The notes beneath the pieces are model-generated. The model was not told the origin of the DNA, searched no databases, and was given only the letters and a program-made list of their open reading frames with translations. Positions 29,285 through 40,300 of a stretch of 64,000 bases of DNA are shown piece by piece (positions within the stretch are counted from its first letter, which is position 1; each line of letters starts with the position of its first letter). The DNA comes from Psychrobacter sp. GP33 (lineage in GTDB: Bacteria; Pseudomonadota; Gammaproteobacteria; Pseudomonadales; Moraxellaceae): contig NZ_JACGYX010000004.1 in the NCBI RefSeq assembly GCF_014119005.1, positions 124,001-188,000 of the forward strand, in the 5' to 3' direction. The translations under genes and the position numbers were made by a program.

Positions 29285-29872
29285 TTATTCGACAATCTCA
29301 ATCGAAGTACCGAGTTTCACTGCTGCCATAATTTCATCCATTTCAGCATTGGTTACGGCAATGCAGCCTTCTGTCCAATCCAACTTTTGTGTGTCTACTG
29401 TCAACGCACCTTTACCATTTTGCTGCCCATGGATCATAATATCGCCACCAGCACTAATACCCAGCGCTTTTGCACGTGCTTTGTCTGCAGCATTTGGATA
29501 GCTGATGTGGATTGAGCGGTAAAATTTAGATTTTTCATTTTTATAGTCTAAAGTATAGCTGCCAATTGGTGTACGCTTATCGCCTTGGCGTTGCTTATGA
29601 CCAATCGGATTGCCACCCAATGCCACATGATACGATTTAATCACCTCATTACCGCTTAATAATTGCAAGCGGCGCTCAGATTTATCTACGAATACTTTAT
29701 CAATTATAGGTGTATCAGCAATTATCTGCATGGAAGTTGTCACCTTATTTTGAGTTGTCGATATATGGTTAACATTATTATTGGTGGCACTTACCGACAT
29801 ATTCATACTCAACCCTATAAGCAAAAATAGCCAGTGGTGGTGTTTTTTATAATGTTGCCTAGAAAATGACAT
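29285..29872 (-). CDS. L,D-transpeptidase (YkuD domain), periplasmic
   Basis: A 195-residue exported protein with a YkuD catalytic domain. Such enzymes make 3-3 cross-links in peptidoglycan or attach proteins to it, using an active-site Cys. The signature is present: MIHGQQNGKG near residue 148 and DWTEGCIAVTN with the catalytic Cys near 168. The start of the domain (VDKSERRLQLLSGNEVIKSY) and GDKRTPIGSYTL are also typical. A signal peptide of about 30 residues (ending near SVSA) directs export. Length is near that of short YafK-type members, with no LysM or peptidoglycan-binding domain. Which reaction it performs is not decidable here. Confidence 0.88.
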   Translation of the reverse strand: MSFSRQHYKKHHHWLFLLIGLSMNMSVSATNNNVNHISTTQNKVTTSMQIIADTPIIDKVFVDKSERRLQLLSGNEVIKSYHVALGGNPIGHKQRQGDKRTPIGSYTLDYKNEKSKFYRSIHISYPNAADKARAKALGISAGGDIMIHGQQNGKGALTVDTQKLDWTEGCIAVTNAEMDEIMAAVKLGTSIEIVE

Positions 29873-29948
29873 AGAGGATGACCTTAATAACTAATGATGA
29901 TTACTGTTGCTTTAAAAATATCCAAGACTTGTATGTAATAATTTGCAT

Positions 29949-31058
29949 TTAGGAATTGGTGCTTAAAAACCCAAGTAATGCTTTCTCTTCGCAACTTTGA
30001 TGCTGTTTTGTACGTCCACGACGGGCTTGTTTATAATTCTCAAAGAATTGCCCTGCCAAAAATTTCTCAATAATAACTGGATGAATATACGAGGCGCGGC
30101 AAACCGTTGGCGTATTGCCCAGCTCATCAGCAACATTTTTAACCATCTCTGTGACCATGTTTTGTCGCAACTTACTGTCAGGGGCGCTTGCTAGAATCTC
30201 TTGTCCTGTAGGCGTTTGTATTTCATAATATAAATAGCTTGCCGCAAGCACACTCGCCATCCAAGTACGAAAGTCTTTAGCGCTATACATACTGTTATTA
30301 CTACCGCCACAAGTATACTCCCGTAGGTAGTCATTGATATCTTCACTATCAACGACTTGTTTATGACCCTTTTCATCCAAATATTTAAATATCTGATAAC
30401 CAGGCAGCTCTGAGCATGCTTGTATAATCTCGATTAGGCGCTCATCTTGCAATTCAATATGATGCCTTTTGGCACTTTTTCCAACAAAATCAAAGGCTAA
30501 ACCGTTATCCATTTCGCTGATATGCTTGCTGCGTAGCGTACTAAGCCCATAGCTTTTATTGAGCTTAGCATAGCGACTATTACCAATACGAATTAACGTG
30601 GTTTCGAGCAATTTAATTACGGCGGCGAGCACATTAGCACGTGATAGCGGCGGCGCGTCCAAATCTAGCTCGACTTGAGCACGCAGTTTTGGGAGCGCTT
30701 TGGCAAAACCTATCATGGCAGTAAACTTTGCTTGATCGCGCACATGATTCCATAACGAATGATACAAGTATTGCTTACGCGCCTTATCATCGCGCCCTGT
30801 CGCTTGCAAATGCCCATTCTCATCAAGACAAATCCATACCTCTGACCACATTGGTGGGATGATCAATCCATCAAAGCGTTCGCGTAGCTTTTTGCAAGTC
30901 ACCGTCTTGCCAGCCGTATCACGGTAGGTAAAGCCGCGTCCGTGTCGCCTGCGCGCAAAGCCTGCTTCGTCATCGCTCACATAGCGCAAATTGGCACGCT
31001 TGGCTAATTGCTCATAATCGTGGCGCAAATCTTCTGTAGTTATTTTTTTATCCATCAT
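29949..31058 (-). CDS. DNA topoisomerase IB, poxvirus type
   Basis: A 369-residue type IB topoisomerase, which nicks one strand through a 3'-phosphotyrosine and relaxes both positive and negative supercoils. The bacterial/poxvirus-type N-domain is visible (RGRGFTYRD-like GRGFTYRDTAGKTV, LIIPPMWSEVWIC, TGRDDKARKQYLYH). The catalytic domain has RIGNSRYAK, GLSTLRSKHI, AKDFRTWMASVLAA and the nucleophile Tyr324 in RASYIHP. Only a minority of bacteria carry this enzyme, beside the universal topoisomerase I. AAGGCGAG precedes the first of two Met codons. Confidence 0.93.
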   Translation of the reverse strand: MMDKKITTEDLRHDYEQLAKRANLRYVSDDEAGFARRRHGRGFTYRDTAGKTVTCKKLRERFDGLIIPPMWSEVWICLDENGHLQATGRDDKARKQYLYHSLWNHVRDQAKFTAMIGFAKALPKLRAQVELDLDAPPLSRANVLAAVIKLLETTLIRIGNSRYAKLNKSYGLSTLRSKHISEMDNGLAFDFVGKSAKRHHIELQDERLIEIIQACSELPGYQIFKYLDEKGHKQVVDSEDINDYLREYTCGGSNNSMYSAKDFRTWMASVLAASYLYYEIQTPTGQEILASAPDSKLRQNMVTEMVKNVADELGNTPTVCRASYIHPVIIEKFLAGQFFENYKQARRGRTKQHQSCEEKALLGFLSTNS

Positions 31059-31250
31059 AAACGCTCGCCTTGGCTTAAAATTATCAGCAATCTATCATTA
31101 TGGTTTAGCATAAATAAATGCGATGCTAGTTACTGTGCGTTTGACGCAGATAATGTGTAAGTCTGTGTAAAACTAAGTCGACAAAAGAATAATAAAGCGC
31201 CGATATTTCAGGCATACTTCAAGGTCTTTTTTAATTAATTAGCACAAAAT

Positions 31251-31718
31251 ATGACTAACAATAACGCTACCAAAAACTCTATCCAAATAGTTCCATTGAC
31301 TCATTATGATTACGATGCGTGGTTAACGCTATGGCAAGGTTATCTCACTTTTTATGAGACCACTTTGCCATTAGAAACCACCAATACAACGTGGAAAAAA
31401 ATCATAGACAGTAACGTGCCAATTTACGGCTTTGGCGCATGGCAGGACAATACACTCATAGGTTTTACTCATGTGGTGCTTCATCCTAATACCTGGAACA
31501 CAACTGAATGCTGTTATTTAGAGGACTTGTACGTTAATGAATCTGTACGTGGGCAAGGTATCGGAAGGATGCTAATTGAATATGTGTATGCCTTTGCCAC
31601 TGAAAAAGGCTGTAATCGCGTCTATTGGCATACACAAGAAAGCAATACCTCAGCGCGTGCACTTTATAAAAATATCGCCACTGAAACCGATATGATGCAA
31701 TATCGAAAGAACTTATGA
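31251..31718 (+). CDS. GNAT-family N-acetyltransferase
   Basis: A 155-residue acyl-CoA-dependent transferase of the GNAT superfamily. The acetyl-CoA-binding motif A is clear (LEDLYVNESVRGQGIGRMLIEY, residues ~84-105), followed by the C-terminal NTSARALYKNIA segment typical of small-molecule or side-chain acetyltransferases. The substrate is unknown. The gene is monocistronic, with a bidirectional terminator after it. Confidence 0.88.
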   Translation: MTNNNATKNSIQIVPLTHYDYDAWLTLWQGYLTFYETTLPLETTNTTWKKIIDSNVPIYGFGAWQDNTLIGFTHVVLHPNTWNTTECCYLEDLYVNESVRGQGIGRMLIEYVYAFATEKGCNRVYWHTQESNTSARALYKNIATETDMMQYRKNL

Positions 31719-31754
31719 TTGCAATGAAATTGTAGATGAGATAATAACGGAAAT

Positions 31755-31788
31755 AAAAAAACGCCAAGCGCTGAACACTTGGCGTTTA
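31755..31788. terminator. Bidirectional terminator
   Basis: The stem AAACGCCAAG/CTTGGCGTTT around CGCTGAACA is preceded by an A-run. It lies between the GNAT gene and the convergent ppnP gene. Confidence 0.8.
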
Positions 31789-31813
31789 TTATTATCTCTA
31801 TATCAGCTAAAAA

Positions 31814-32101
31814 CTACTTACCATAAGTACATAAATACGCGGTTTCTACAGCAACTTTAACGCCAAATTTTTGATTGGCTTCAATAGTAAATTGCTCGCC
31901 AGCATTAAAAGTTTGCCATTCATCACTTTCTGGCAGCTTTACTGTCAATGCACCGCTTACAACGGTCATGGTTTCGAATTCACTGGTACCAAATTCGTAT
32001 TCACCAATTTCCATCACGCCAACCGTTGCAGGTTTGGTTGCAGTCTGAAAAGCAATAGAAGTGACTTTATTATCAAAATAATTATTCACGCTTGGCATCA
32101 T
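31814..32101 (-). CDS. ppnP: Pyrimidine/purine nucleoside phosphorylase
   Basis: A 95-residue cupin-fold enzyme (formerly DUF1255/YaiE) that phosphorolyses a broad range of nucleosides. The whole length matches: [57 protein letters not shown] and the closing YLCTYG. AAGGAAAA precedes two consecutive Met codons, and the second (32098) has the more usual spacing. prfB lies 45 bp upstream on the same strand in the opposite order, so prfB-ppnP could be co-transcribed. Confidence 0.93.
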   Translation of the reverse strand: MMPSVNNYFDNKVTSIAFQTATKPATVGVMEIGEYEFGTSEFETMTVVSGALTVKLPESDEWQTFNAGEQFTIEANQKFGVKVAVETAYLCTYGK

Positions 32102-32146
32102 TTTTCCTTAAATTATTATCATTTATATTAAAAGCTAAGCACTGTT

Positions 32147-33242
32147 TTATAGTCCAGCTTTTAAACTGGCTTCAATAAATTGATCCAAATCGCCATCGAG
32201 TACCGAACCAGTATTAAAGGTTTCAACGCCCGTGCGTAAGTCTTTAATACGTGAATCATCCAGCACATACGAGCGAATTTGACTGCCCCAACCGACATCA
32301 GATTTACCATCCTCAACCGCTTGTTGACTCTCCATACGTTTTTGCATCTCTAATTCATACAATTTGGCACGCAGCATTTTCATAGCTGTGGCTTTATTAC
32401 CATGTTGGCTACGCTCATTTTGACAAGTCACCACTACCCCACTTGGCTCATGGGTAATACGTACCGCTGAATCGGTAGTATTCACGTGCTGACCACCAGC
32501 GCCCGATGAGCGATAGGTATCAATGCGCAAATCTGCCGGATTGATATCAATTTCAATATTATCATCAATTTCAGGCGACACAAAAACTGCAGCGAATGAG
32601 GTATGACGACCATTATTACTATCAAATGGTGACTTGCGAACTAGACGATGCACGCCAATTTCAGTGCGTAGCCAGCCAAAGGCATAATCACCTTTAATCT
32701 CAATAGTCGCTGATTTAATACCCGCGACACTACCGGACGATACTTCAATCATCTCCACCTTAAAACCGTGTGCTTCTGCCCAGCGCGTGTACATCCGCAG
32801 TAGCATTTCTGCCCAATCTTGTGCTTCTGTGCCACCACTGCCTGATTGGATATCCAAATAGCAATTATTCGGGTCCATCTCGCCGCTAAACATGCGGCGG
32901 AACTCTAAATCGGCAACACGGGCTTCTGCTTCATCTAATTCAGCCTGAACGTCAGCAAGTAGCGACTCATCATCCTCTTCTACTGCCAACTCCAGCATGG
33001 CGGAAGCATCTTCCAATATAGTCTCTAGCGACACCACCACATCAATAACCCCATCTAACAGGCTTTTTTCTTTATTAATCTTGGTCGCGCGTTCGGGGTC
33101 ATTCCACAACTCGGGATTTTCTAATTCTAAATTGACTTCTTCCAAGCGCTCTTGCTTACCATCGAAGTCAAAGATACCTCCGTAAATCATGACCACGCTC
33201 AGATAAGTCTTTGATGCGTTCTTGATACGGGTTAATTTCCAT
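32147..33242 (-). CDS. prfB: Peptide chain release factor 2, with programmed +1 frameshift
   Basis: RF2 recognises UGA and UAA stop codons and releases the nascent chain. The reading frame is split as in E. coli. Frame one starts at the ATG at 33242 (CAGGAA upstream), codes [20 protein letters not shown] and four more residues, and stops at an in-frame TGA, codon 25 (33170-33168). A +1 shift at CTT-TGA-C continues as [13 protein letters not shown] for 340 more residues, giving 364 in total (E. coli 365). The UGA-reading SPF tripeptide ([13 protein letters not shown]) and the catalytic GGQ ([13 protein letters not shown]) are present. A gene caller that ignores the shift would begin at 33196 and give a wrong N-terminus. 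Confidence 0.97.
33168..33181 (-). promoter_or_regulatory. prfB: prfB autoregulatory frameshift site
   Basis: On the minus strand GGAGG (33181-33177), then TAT, CTT and the in-frame TGA followed by C. The internal Shine-Dalgarno-like GGAGG sits three bases before CTT, as in the classical RF2 site. There, low RF2 slows reading of UGA and allows slippage to the +1 frame. Confidence 0.95.
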
Positions 33243-33401
33243 AACTATTCCTGTTTATTTTAAAAAAACTACTGTGCCGCTATTTTAAAGGAGATTGGCG
33301 CAAAATGTACGATTGATTCATGCCAACATTTTATTAAGTTGTTTTACTAAGTTATTTTATTGAGACACTTTTTGAACCAACTTATTCAACGCTCAACATG
33401 G

Positions 33402-34118
33402 TTAAATCGACCAGTCTTCAACTGCCCATTGATGCGCCAACGCATGAGCATGTAGCGCATTGTCCGGTGACACACAGATCGCCACATCTGCCCACTCAAG
33501 CAATGGAATGTCATTTTTAGAATCAGAATAGGCATAGGTTTTGGCATAGTGTAAGCCTGCCAATTGTTGCTTATTTAGCCATTTATCTAAATGATAAATC
33601 TTACCTTCTTTAAAGTTTGGCTTATCGGTTAATTTACCGGTATAGCGCTCATTTTTTATCTCAAGTGGCGTTGAGAGTACATTGCCGTCTTCAATACCAA
33701 AGCGTTTGGCAATCGCAGACACCACAAAGTCATTGGTCGCAGAGATAATCACCACATCGTGACCTGCTTCGACATGCTGACATAATACTTCCATCGCTTT
33801 TGGGCGAATGTGCGGTTCAATCTCAGCTTTAATATAATCTTCCCGTATATCGTGCAGACGCTCAATCGGTAAGGTGATCAAAAACTGGGCAACAAATTCA
33901 TTATATTCCGTTGCATCAAGCGTACCTTCAATATATTGCTCATAAAACGCTTGGTTAGCAGTGCGATACTGCGCCTCATCAACCAAGCCATTATTGACAA
34001 TGTACTCGCCCCACAAGTAGTCGCTATCGACATCAAGCAAGGTATGGTCTAAATCAAAAAGCGCTAGGGTGCGTACATTTTCAGTATTGGTCATATTATT
34101 GTTTATATCAGAAGTCAT
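33402..34118 (-). CDS. HAD-superfamily (IB) phosphatase, SerB-like
   Basis: A 238-residue cytoplasmic phosphatase of HAD subfamily IB. Motif I is ALFDLDHTLLDVDSD (nucleophile and acid Asp), motif II VVIISATND, motif III the Lys in NFKEGKIYHL, and motif IV YSDSKNDIPLLEWAD. A helical cap of ~80 residues lies between motifs I and II. Relatives include phosphoserine phosphatase and, in Pseudomonas, HAD-type histidinol-phosphate phosphatases; the substrate here is not determinable. Met codons exist at residues 1 and 9, and the second would trim only a polar lead. Confidence 0.9.
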   Translation of the reverse strand: MTSDINNNMTNTENVRTLALFDLDHTLLDVDSDYLWGEYIVNNGLVDEAQYRTANQAFYEQYIEGTLDATEYNEFVAQFLITLPIERLHDIREDYIKAEIEPHIRPKAMEVLCQHVEAGHDVVIISATNDFVVSAIAKRFGIEDGNVLSTPLEIKNERYTGKLTDKPNFKEGKIYHLDKWLNKQQLAGLHYAKTYAYSDSKNDIPLLEWADVAICVSPDNALHAHALAHQWAVEDWSI

Positions 34119-34253
34119 ATCATTATTCTCATTAAATTTTAAAGGGTTTTGAATTATAAATAATCTTTAATGTAGCATTTAATATAAGAGTTTATAGCAG
34201 CGTTAAATCTGCCCAGCTTTATATTTGTTCTTAATTTATGTTAGATGCTGTTT

Positions 34254-34790
34254 TTAATCGGGTTGGGTAATCGGTTGCAGACCATTTTTAAAGGTTTGGC
34301 AATGAATAGCATAATGCACCGCCGAGGCAGTAATCATTTGAGCTTGCTCATCGGTTAAGGTTTTGACGACTTTAGCAGGCGCACCCATGACCAATGAGTT
34401 ATCGGGAATAATTTTGCCTTCGGTGACCAGTGCCTTGGCGCCAATAATACAATTTTTACCTATTTTGGCATTATTGAGTACCACCGCGCCAATACCAATC
34501 AAACTGTTATCGCCAATCTCACAGCCGTGCAACATCGCTAAATGACCGATGGTGACATGATTGCCGATGGTGACAGCAATGCCTTCATCAGTATGAATCA
34601 CGCTATTTTCTTGGACATTACTATAGTCACCAATATGAATACGCTCAATATCACCGCGAATCACCGCACCGAACCAAACACTGGCTTGATGACCTAAATA
34701 CACATTACCAATCACTTGTGCAGAATTCGCCACCCAGCCGTTAAACGGACTGGCAAATTCAGGCGTCTTATCTAAATAGCTATAAATCAT
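34254..34790 (-). CDS. Gamma-carbonic anhydrase-like hexapeptide-repeat protein (YrdA/PaaY type)
   Basis: A 178-residue left-handed beta-helix protein. Hexapeptide repeats run from about residue 15 to 135 ([22 protein letters not shown], then [17 protein letters not shown] turns). The zinc-type His residues of gamma-carbonic anhydrases are present: one in SVIHTDEG and two in [14 protein letters not shown]. Many proteins of this group show little or no anhydrase activity and some act as acyl-CoA thioesterases (PaaY), so the exact role is open. AAGGATGAACC precedes the ATG. Confidence 0.9.
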   Translation of the reverse strand: MIYSYLDKTPEFASPFNGWVANSAQVIGNVYLGHQASVWFGAVIRGDIERIHIGDYSNVQENSVIHTDEGIAVTIGNHVTIGHLAMLHGCEIGDNSLIGIGAVVLNNAKIGKNCIIGAKALVTEGKIIPDNSLVMGAPAKVVKTLTDEQAQMITASAVHYAIHCQTFKNGLQPITQPD

Positions 34791-35007
34791 GGTTCATCCT
34801 TAGTGTTGGCGAAACGGTTAGCAAAACGACTGGCAGAGACAACGCTCTGACACGAGCGATTTAAATCGGCATGAATAAAAACATTAATGTATAAAGGCAC
34901 GCGCTGAGTTATTCATAATAACCCTTTATAAATATAAGGCGTTATGCAAAATAGTAAAGCCGTTATAGTACACTAGCGCGAATATAACCATCTTAAGGAA
35001 TAAAACC

Positions 35008-35556
35008 ATGAACAGCAAAGGATATGCATCGTTAATCTTGTTATCTACCAGTTTAATGGTGGCAGTGCCCAGCCATGCTGGCAATAATAGCCGTACCGAA
35101 ACTGCTGGAGATATCATTGCCGTCGCCATCCCTGCCATTGCTTATGGCAGTACCTTTTATATGGATGATAAAGAAGGTCGGCAGCAGTTTTATTATGGTT
35201 TTGCGTCCAATATGGCAGCCACACAACTTTTAAAGTCCACCGTTCATAAAGAACGTCCCAATGGTAGCGACGATCACTCTTTCCCCTCGCGCCATGCCTC
35301 TGTTGCCTTTCAAGGTGCCAGTTTTATTCATAAACGTTATGGTTTAGAGTATAGTATTCCGGCATATATTGGTGCCGGATTTGTAGCGTATAGTCGCGTG
35401 GATACTGATCAGCATGATGTTACCGATGTTCTTGCGGGCGCGGCATTGGGCATTGCCAGTAGTATGTATTTAACCAAAAGCTATAACGACCAGTTGCATA
35501 TTGCCACTGATTTATCCCCTGACTATTATGGCTTATCGGTGCATTATAACTTTTAA
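35008..35556 (+). CDS. Periplasmic PAP2-family phosphatase
   Basis: A 182-residue exported protein with a PAP2 (phosphatidic acid phosphatase type 2) domain. The three motifs are in order: KSTVHKERPNGSDD, SFPSRHAS with the catalytic-region His, and YSRVDTDQHDVTDVLAG with the nucleophilic His. The signal peptide is cleaved near SHA-GN. There are few hydrophobic helices, so it resembles small periplasmic acid-phosphatase-like members rather than polytopic lipid phosphatases. Substrates may be lipid phosphates or undecaprenyl pyrophosphate. AAGGAATAAAACC precedes the ATG. Confidence 0.88.
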   Translation: MNSKGYASLILLSTSLMVAVPSHAGNNSRTETAGDIIAVAIPAIAYGSTFYMDDKEGRQQFYYGFASNMAATQLLKSTVHKERPNGSDDHSFPSRHASVAFQGASFIHKRYGLEYSIPAYIGAGFVAYSRVDTDQHDVTDVLAGAALGIASSMYLTKSYNDQLHIATDLSPDYYGLSVHYNF

Positions 35557-35940
35557 CTGTCTCTCTGGATTTGATTATTGAGATGGACTGAGATACCTTT
35601 ATAAAGAAATTTACAAAGCGTTAGCTCGTTGATTTTAGCTCCTTTGCCCCCACATTCTCTTTTATGATAAAAGAATCGGCTGGCTATCTGCACCATTATT
35701 GTATATAATGCGCAAAATCTGTGCCTAAGCGAGCGGACATGATGCGACTTACCCATTCACTACCCTGTGAATTTTGTAGTTCTCATCTATAATGTCTCCT
35801 CGCTTTTTTGTGGAAAAAATTTGCCTTTAGCCCTTTTTTAGACGTAATTTTAGTAAAAATTAGTCCATTAATCACGGCGAGAGACAGATTCTAGTCCATG
35901 AATGATAATGGCACTTACTACATAACAGCGGAGGCAACCC
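35557..35940. other. Non-coding region and leader upstream of carA
   Basis: The 384-bp spacer contains TATAAT at 35788-35793, a candidate -10 for carAB with no good -35. A leader of ~145 nt would follow. No attenuator-like stem with a T-run is evident. An ORF-like stretch on the minus strand (35553-35756) was judged spurious. Confidence 0.4.
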
Positions 35941-37182
35941 TTGAATTCATCGGCAGAAGTACAAGCAATTTTGGCACTAGCAGACGGTACGATTTTTCGC
36001 GGTGTCAGTATCGGTAGCACAGGTCATCGTGTCGGTGAGGTGGTATTTAATACAGCCATGACAGGGTATCAAGAAATTCTGACTGACCCAAGCTACGCGC
36101 GTCAGCTGGTGACGCTTACTTATCCGCATATCGGCAATACCGGCACCAATAGCGAGGACGCTGAGTCGGGCAATGACCATCAAGTTTGGGCAGATGGTCT
36201 TATCATTCGTGACTCAACGATGGTCACGTCGAACTTTCGTAACTCTGAGTCGTTAACCGACTATTTAAAACGTAACGATACTGTTGCTATCGCTGAGATT
36301 GATACCCGCCAATTGACTCGTTTATTACGTGATAAAGGCGCGCAAAACGGTTGCATCATGACCGCATCAAACGGCGAAACTATCAGTGCAGCAGATGAGC
36401 AACAAGCCATTAGATTGGCACAAGAATTCGCGGGTATTGCGGGTATGGACTTGGCAAAAGAATGCTGCCATCCTGAAGGCTTTGAATGGACTGCGGGTAC
36501 TTGGGACTTATCAGACACGTTACTGAATCGTGACATAGTAGGCAATCATGATAGCGGTACAGGCGGCTTTTTTAAAGAATTAGGTACGCATATCGATTCA
36601 AAATATAACGTCGTGGCTTATGATTTTGGTAGCAAAACCAATATCCTACGTATGCTCGTTGACCGTGGTTGTCATGTGACGGTAGTACCTGCGCAAACGC
36701 CTATCGCAGATGTGCTAGCGATGAATCCAGACGGCATTTTCTTATCGAATGGTCCTGGCGATCCAGCAGCTTGTGACTATGCGATTGATAGCGTGCGTCA
36801 TATTATTGAAGAAACTAACATTCCAACCTTTGGTATTTGCTTAGGGCATCAGCTGATTGGTCTTGCCAGCGGCGCAAACACAATTAAGATGAAAACCGGT
36901 CATCATGGCGCCAACCATCCAGTACAAGATTTAGAGTCTGGTATTGTGATGATTACCAGTCAAAATCATGGTTTTGCCGTTGATGAAGATACGCTTCCTG
37001 CCAATGTTAAGTCAACCCATCGCTCATTATTTGATGGCACTAACCAAGGAATTGAACTGACCAATAAGCCGGTATTTAGCTTCCAAGGTCACCCAGAAGC
37101 CAGCCCGGGTCCTCATGATTGCGCGCCGTTGTTTGATAAATTTATCACCATGATGGCAGATGCGAAAACAGCGTCAGTTTAA
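35941..37182 (+). CDS. carA: Carbamoyl-phosphate synthase small (glutaminase) subunit
   Basis: Supplies ammonia from glutamine to CarB for carbamoyl phosphate, feeding arginine and pyrimidine synthesis. The 413 residues have the CarA N-domain ([32 protein letters not shown]). The class-I glutaminase domain has [15 protein letters not shown], the nucleophile Cys in [15 protein letters not shown], and His/Glu in [13 protein letters not shown]. The start codon is TTG at 35941, supported by a strong GGAGG six bases upstream and by the position of the conserved N-domain. An insertion of ~20 residues ([19 protein letters not shown] region) precedes the glutaminase domain. carB follows 127 bp downstream. 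Confidence 0.97.
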   Translation: MNSSAEVQAILALADGTIFRGVSIGSTGHRVGEVVFNTAMTGYQEILTDPSYARQLVTLTYPHIGNTGTNSEDAESGNDHQVWADGLIIRDSTMVTSNFRNSESLTDYLKRNDTVAIAEIDTRQLTRLLRDKGAQNGCIMTASNGETISAADEQQAIRLAQEFAGIAGMDLAKECCHPEGFEWTAGTWDLSDTLLNRDIVGNHDSGTGGFFKELGTHIDSKYNVVAYDFGSKTNILRMLVDRGCHVTVVPAQTPIADVLAMNPDGIFLSNGPGDPAACDYAIDSVRHIIEETNIPTFGICLGHQLIGLASGANTIKMKTGHHGANHPVQDLESGIVMITSQNHGFAVDEDTLPANVKSTHRSLFDGTNQGIELTNKPVFSFQGHPEASPGPHDCAPLFDKFITMMADAKTASV

Positions 37183-37309
37183 GCCGTTCGCAATCGATAG
37201 ATAATAACAAAAAAATGCTTGGATCATTAACAGTGGTTCAAGCTATATCATATAAAACCAGTATATACCCCTCTATTAAAATATCACTTAAACGAAGGTA
37301 GCCCTAATT

Positions 37310-40300
37310 ATGCCAAAACGTACCGACATAAAAAGTATTCTTATCATTGGCGCAGGCCCTATCGTCATCGGTCAAGCGTGCGAGTTTGACTATTCAGGCG
37401 CACAAGCATGTAAAGCACTAAAAGAAGAAGGCTACCGCGTCATCTTGGTCAACTCAAACCCTGCCACCATCATGACTGACCCAGCCATGGCAGATGCCAC
37501 TTATATTGAACCAATTACGTGGCAGACCGTTGAGCAAATCATTGCTAAAGAACGTCCTGATGCCATCTTGCCAACGATGGGCGGACAAACGGCACTGAAT
37601 TGTGCTTTAGAATTGGATAAGCACGGCGTATTAACCAAGTACAATTGCGAATTGATCGGTGCGACCAAAGATTCTATTGAGATGGCAGAAGACCGCAATC
37701 TATTTGATAAAGCCATGAAGCGTATTGGGCTTGAATGTCCACGTGCTGAAACCGCTGAAACCATGGAAGAAGCGTTTATTACCCAAGAAAAAATGGGCTA
37801 TCCGTGTATCATTCGTCCGTCATTTACCATGGGCGGTTCAGGTGGCGGTATCGCGTATAACCGCGATGAATTTATCGAAATTTGTGAGCGTGGTTTTGAC
37901 TTATCGCCAAACCATCAGTTGCTTATTGATGAGTCGTTGATTGGTTGGAAAGAATATGAGATGGAAGTGGTTCGTGACAAAAACGATAACTGCATCATCA
38001 TCTGTGCGATTGAAAACTTTGATCCGATGGGTGTGCATACCGGCGATTCAATCACCGTGGCACCAGCGCAAACCCTGACAGATAAAGAATATCAAATCAT
38101 GCGTAACGCCTCCATCGCCGTATTGCGTGAGATTGGCGTGGAAACAGGCGGCTCAAACGTGCAGTTTGGTATCAATCCTGAAACGGGTCGCATGGTCGTC
38201 ATTGAGATGAACCCACGCGTCTCACGCTCATCAGCATTGGCATCAAAAGCGACTGGCTTCCCGATTGCTAAAATCGCGGCAAAACTTGCAATTGGCTATA
38301 CGTTAGATGAATTGCAAAATGACATCACTGGCGGCAAAACACCTGCCAGCTTTGAGCCTGCGCTTGACTATGTCGTGACTAAAATTCCACGCTTTAATTT
38401 TGAAAAATTCCCACAAGCGGATAATGTATTATCAACGCAAATGAAATCCGTTGGCGAAGTCATGGCAATTGGTCGTAACTTCCAAGAGTCCATGCAAAAA
38501 GCCTTACGTGGCATGGAAACAGGCTCAGACGGTTTTGATGAGCAAATCGACTTGACCCAAGTTCCCGCTGATAAAGCCCGCAGCGAAATTACCAACCGTT
38601 TAACCATCCCAACGCCTGAGCGTATTTACTACGTGGCTGATGCTTTCCGTATTGGCATGAGTGTTGATGAAGTGTTTAATCTCACCAAAATCGACCCATG
38701 GTTCTTGGTACAAATTGAAGATATCGTTAAGACAGAAGCGACTGTTAAAGCATTGGGCTTTGGCGGTTTAACTGAGAACAACTTACGTCGATTTAAACGT
38801 AAAGGCTTATCAGATTTACGTTTGGCCAAATTACTTGGTATTTCACAAAAGCAATTGCGGGCTAAACGTTGGGATTTAGGCGTCCATCCAGTTTATAAGC
38901 GCGTTGATACTTGTGCGGCAGAATTTGAAACCAGCACCGCTTATATGTACTCCACCTATGACAGCGAATGTGAAGCCAAGCCGACTGACAATAAAAAAAT
39001 TATGGTCATCGGTAGTGGTCCGAACCGTATCGGTCAAGGTATCGAGTTTGACTATTGCTGTGTGCACGCGGCGCTTGCCATGCGCGAAGACGGTTACGAA
39101 ACCATCATGGTCAACTGTAACCCTGAAACGGTTTCAACCGATTATGACATCTCAGACCGCTTGTATTTTGAGCCAATCACGCTTGAAGACGTGTTAGAAA
39201 TCGTCCGTATTGAGCAGCCTGATGGTGTTATCGTGCAGTTTGGTGGTCAAACTCCATTGAAATTGGCACGTGCACTTGAAGCAGCTGGCGTAAAAATCAT
39301 TGGTACGAGCCCAGATGCCATCGACCGCGCGGAAGACCGTGAACGCTTCCAGCATATGATTCAGCAGTTAAATTTGACTCAACCAACCAATGCCTTAGCC
39401 ACCAGCTTAGAAGATGGTTTGGTTAAAGCAAAAGACGTTGGCTATCCGTTGGTAGTACGTCCATCATACGTCCTTGGCGGTCGTGCGATGGAAATCGTCT
39501 ACAATGAAGATGAGCTTAGACATTATTTACGTACCGCCGTACAAGCCTCTAACGAAGCGCCAGTACTGCTTGACCGCTTCTTAGACGATGCTATCGAAGT
39601 GGATGTGGATTGTATCTGTGACGGTACTGATGTGGTGATTGGCGGTATTATGCAGCATATCGAACAAGCCGGCGTCCACTCTGGCGACTCAGCTTGTTCA
39701 TTGCCACCGTATTCATTATCAGAAGAATTATGTGATGTGATGCGCGCACAAACCGTTGCGATGGCAAAAGAGCTTGGCGTTGTAGGCTTAATGAACGTGC
39801 AGTTTGCGGTAAAAGGCGAAACGGTTTATATCTTAGAAGTGAATCCACGTGCGGCGCGTACCGTGCCGTTTGTTTCTAAATGTATTGGTACGTCATTAGC
39901 AAAAGTTGCTGCTCGCTGTATGGCGGGTACGTCGCTTAAAGACCAAGGTTTTACCAAAGAAATCGTGCCTTCTTTCTTTGCGGTCAAAGAAGCCGTCTTC
40001 CCATTTGCTAAATTCCCTGGCGTTGACCCTATCTTGAGCCCTGAGATGAAATCAACCGGCGAAGTCATGGGCGTGGGCAAAACCTTTGGCGAAGCGTTCT
40101 ACAAAGCCATTATCGGTAGTAATGAGCGTTTGCCAGGTTTGCCGACTGCAGGCGAAACCAAGACCGTCTTTATCTCTGTACGCGATAGCGACAAAGAACA
40201 AATTGCCCCTATTGCGCGTCAGCTTATCGACTACGGCTTTAACATTGTCGCGACTACGGGTACGCAAAAAGTATTGGCTGCCAACGGTATTGACTGTAAG

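Noticed and set aside
35553..35756. 67-codon minus-strand frame between PAP2 and carA genes
   Set aside because: No ribosome site, overlaps the PAP2 stop codon, and its composition is not protein-like.
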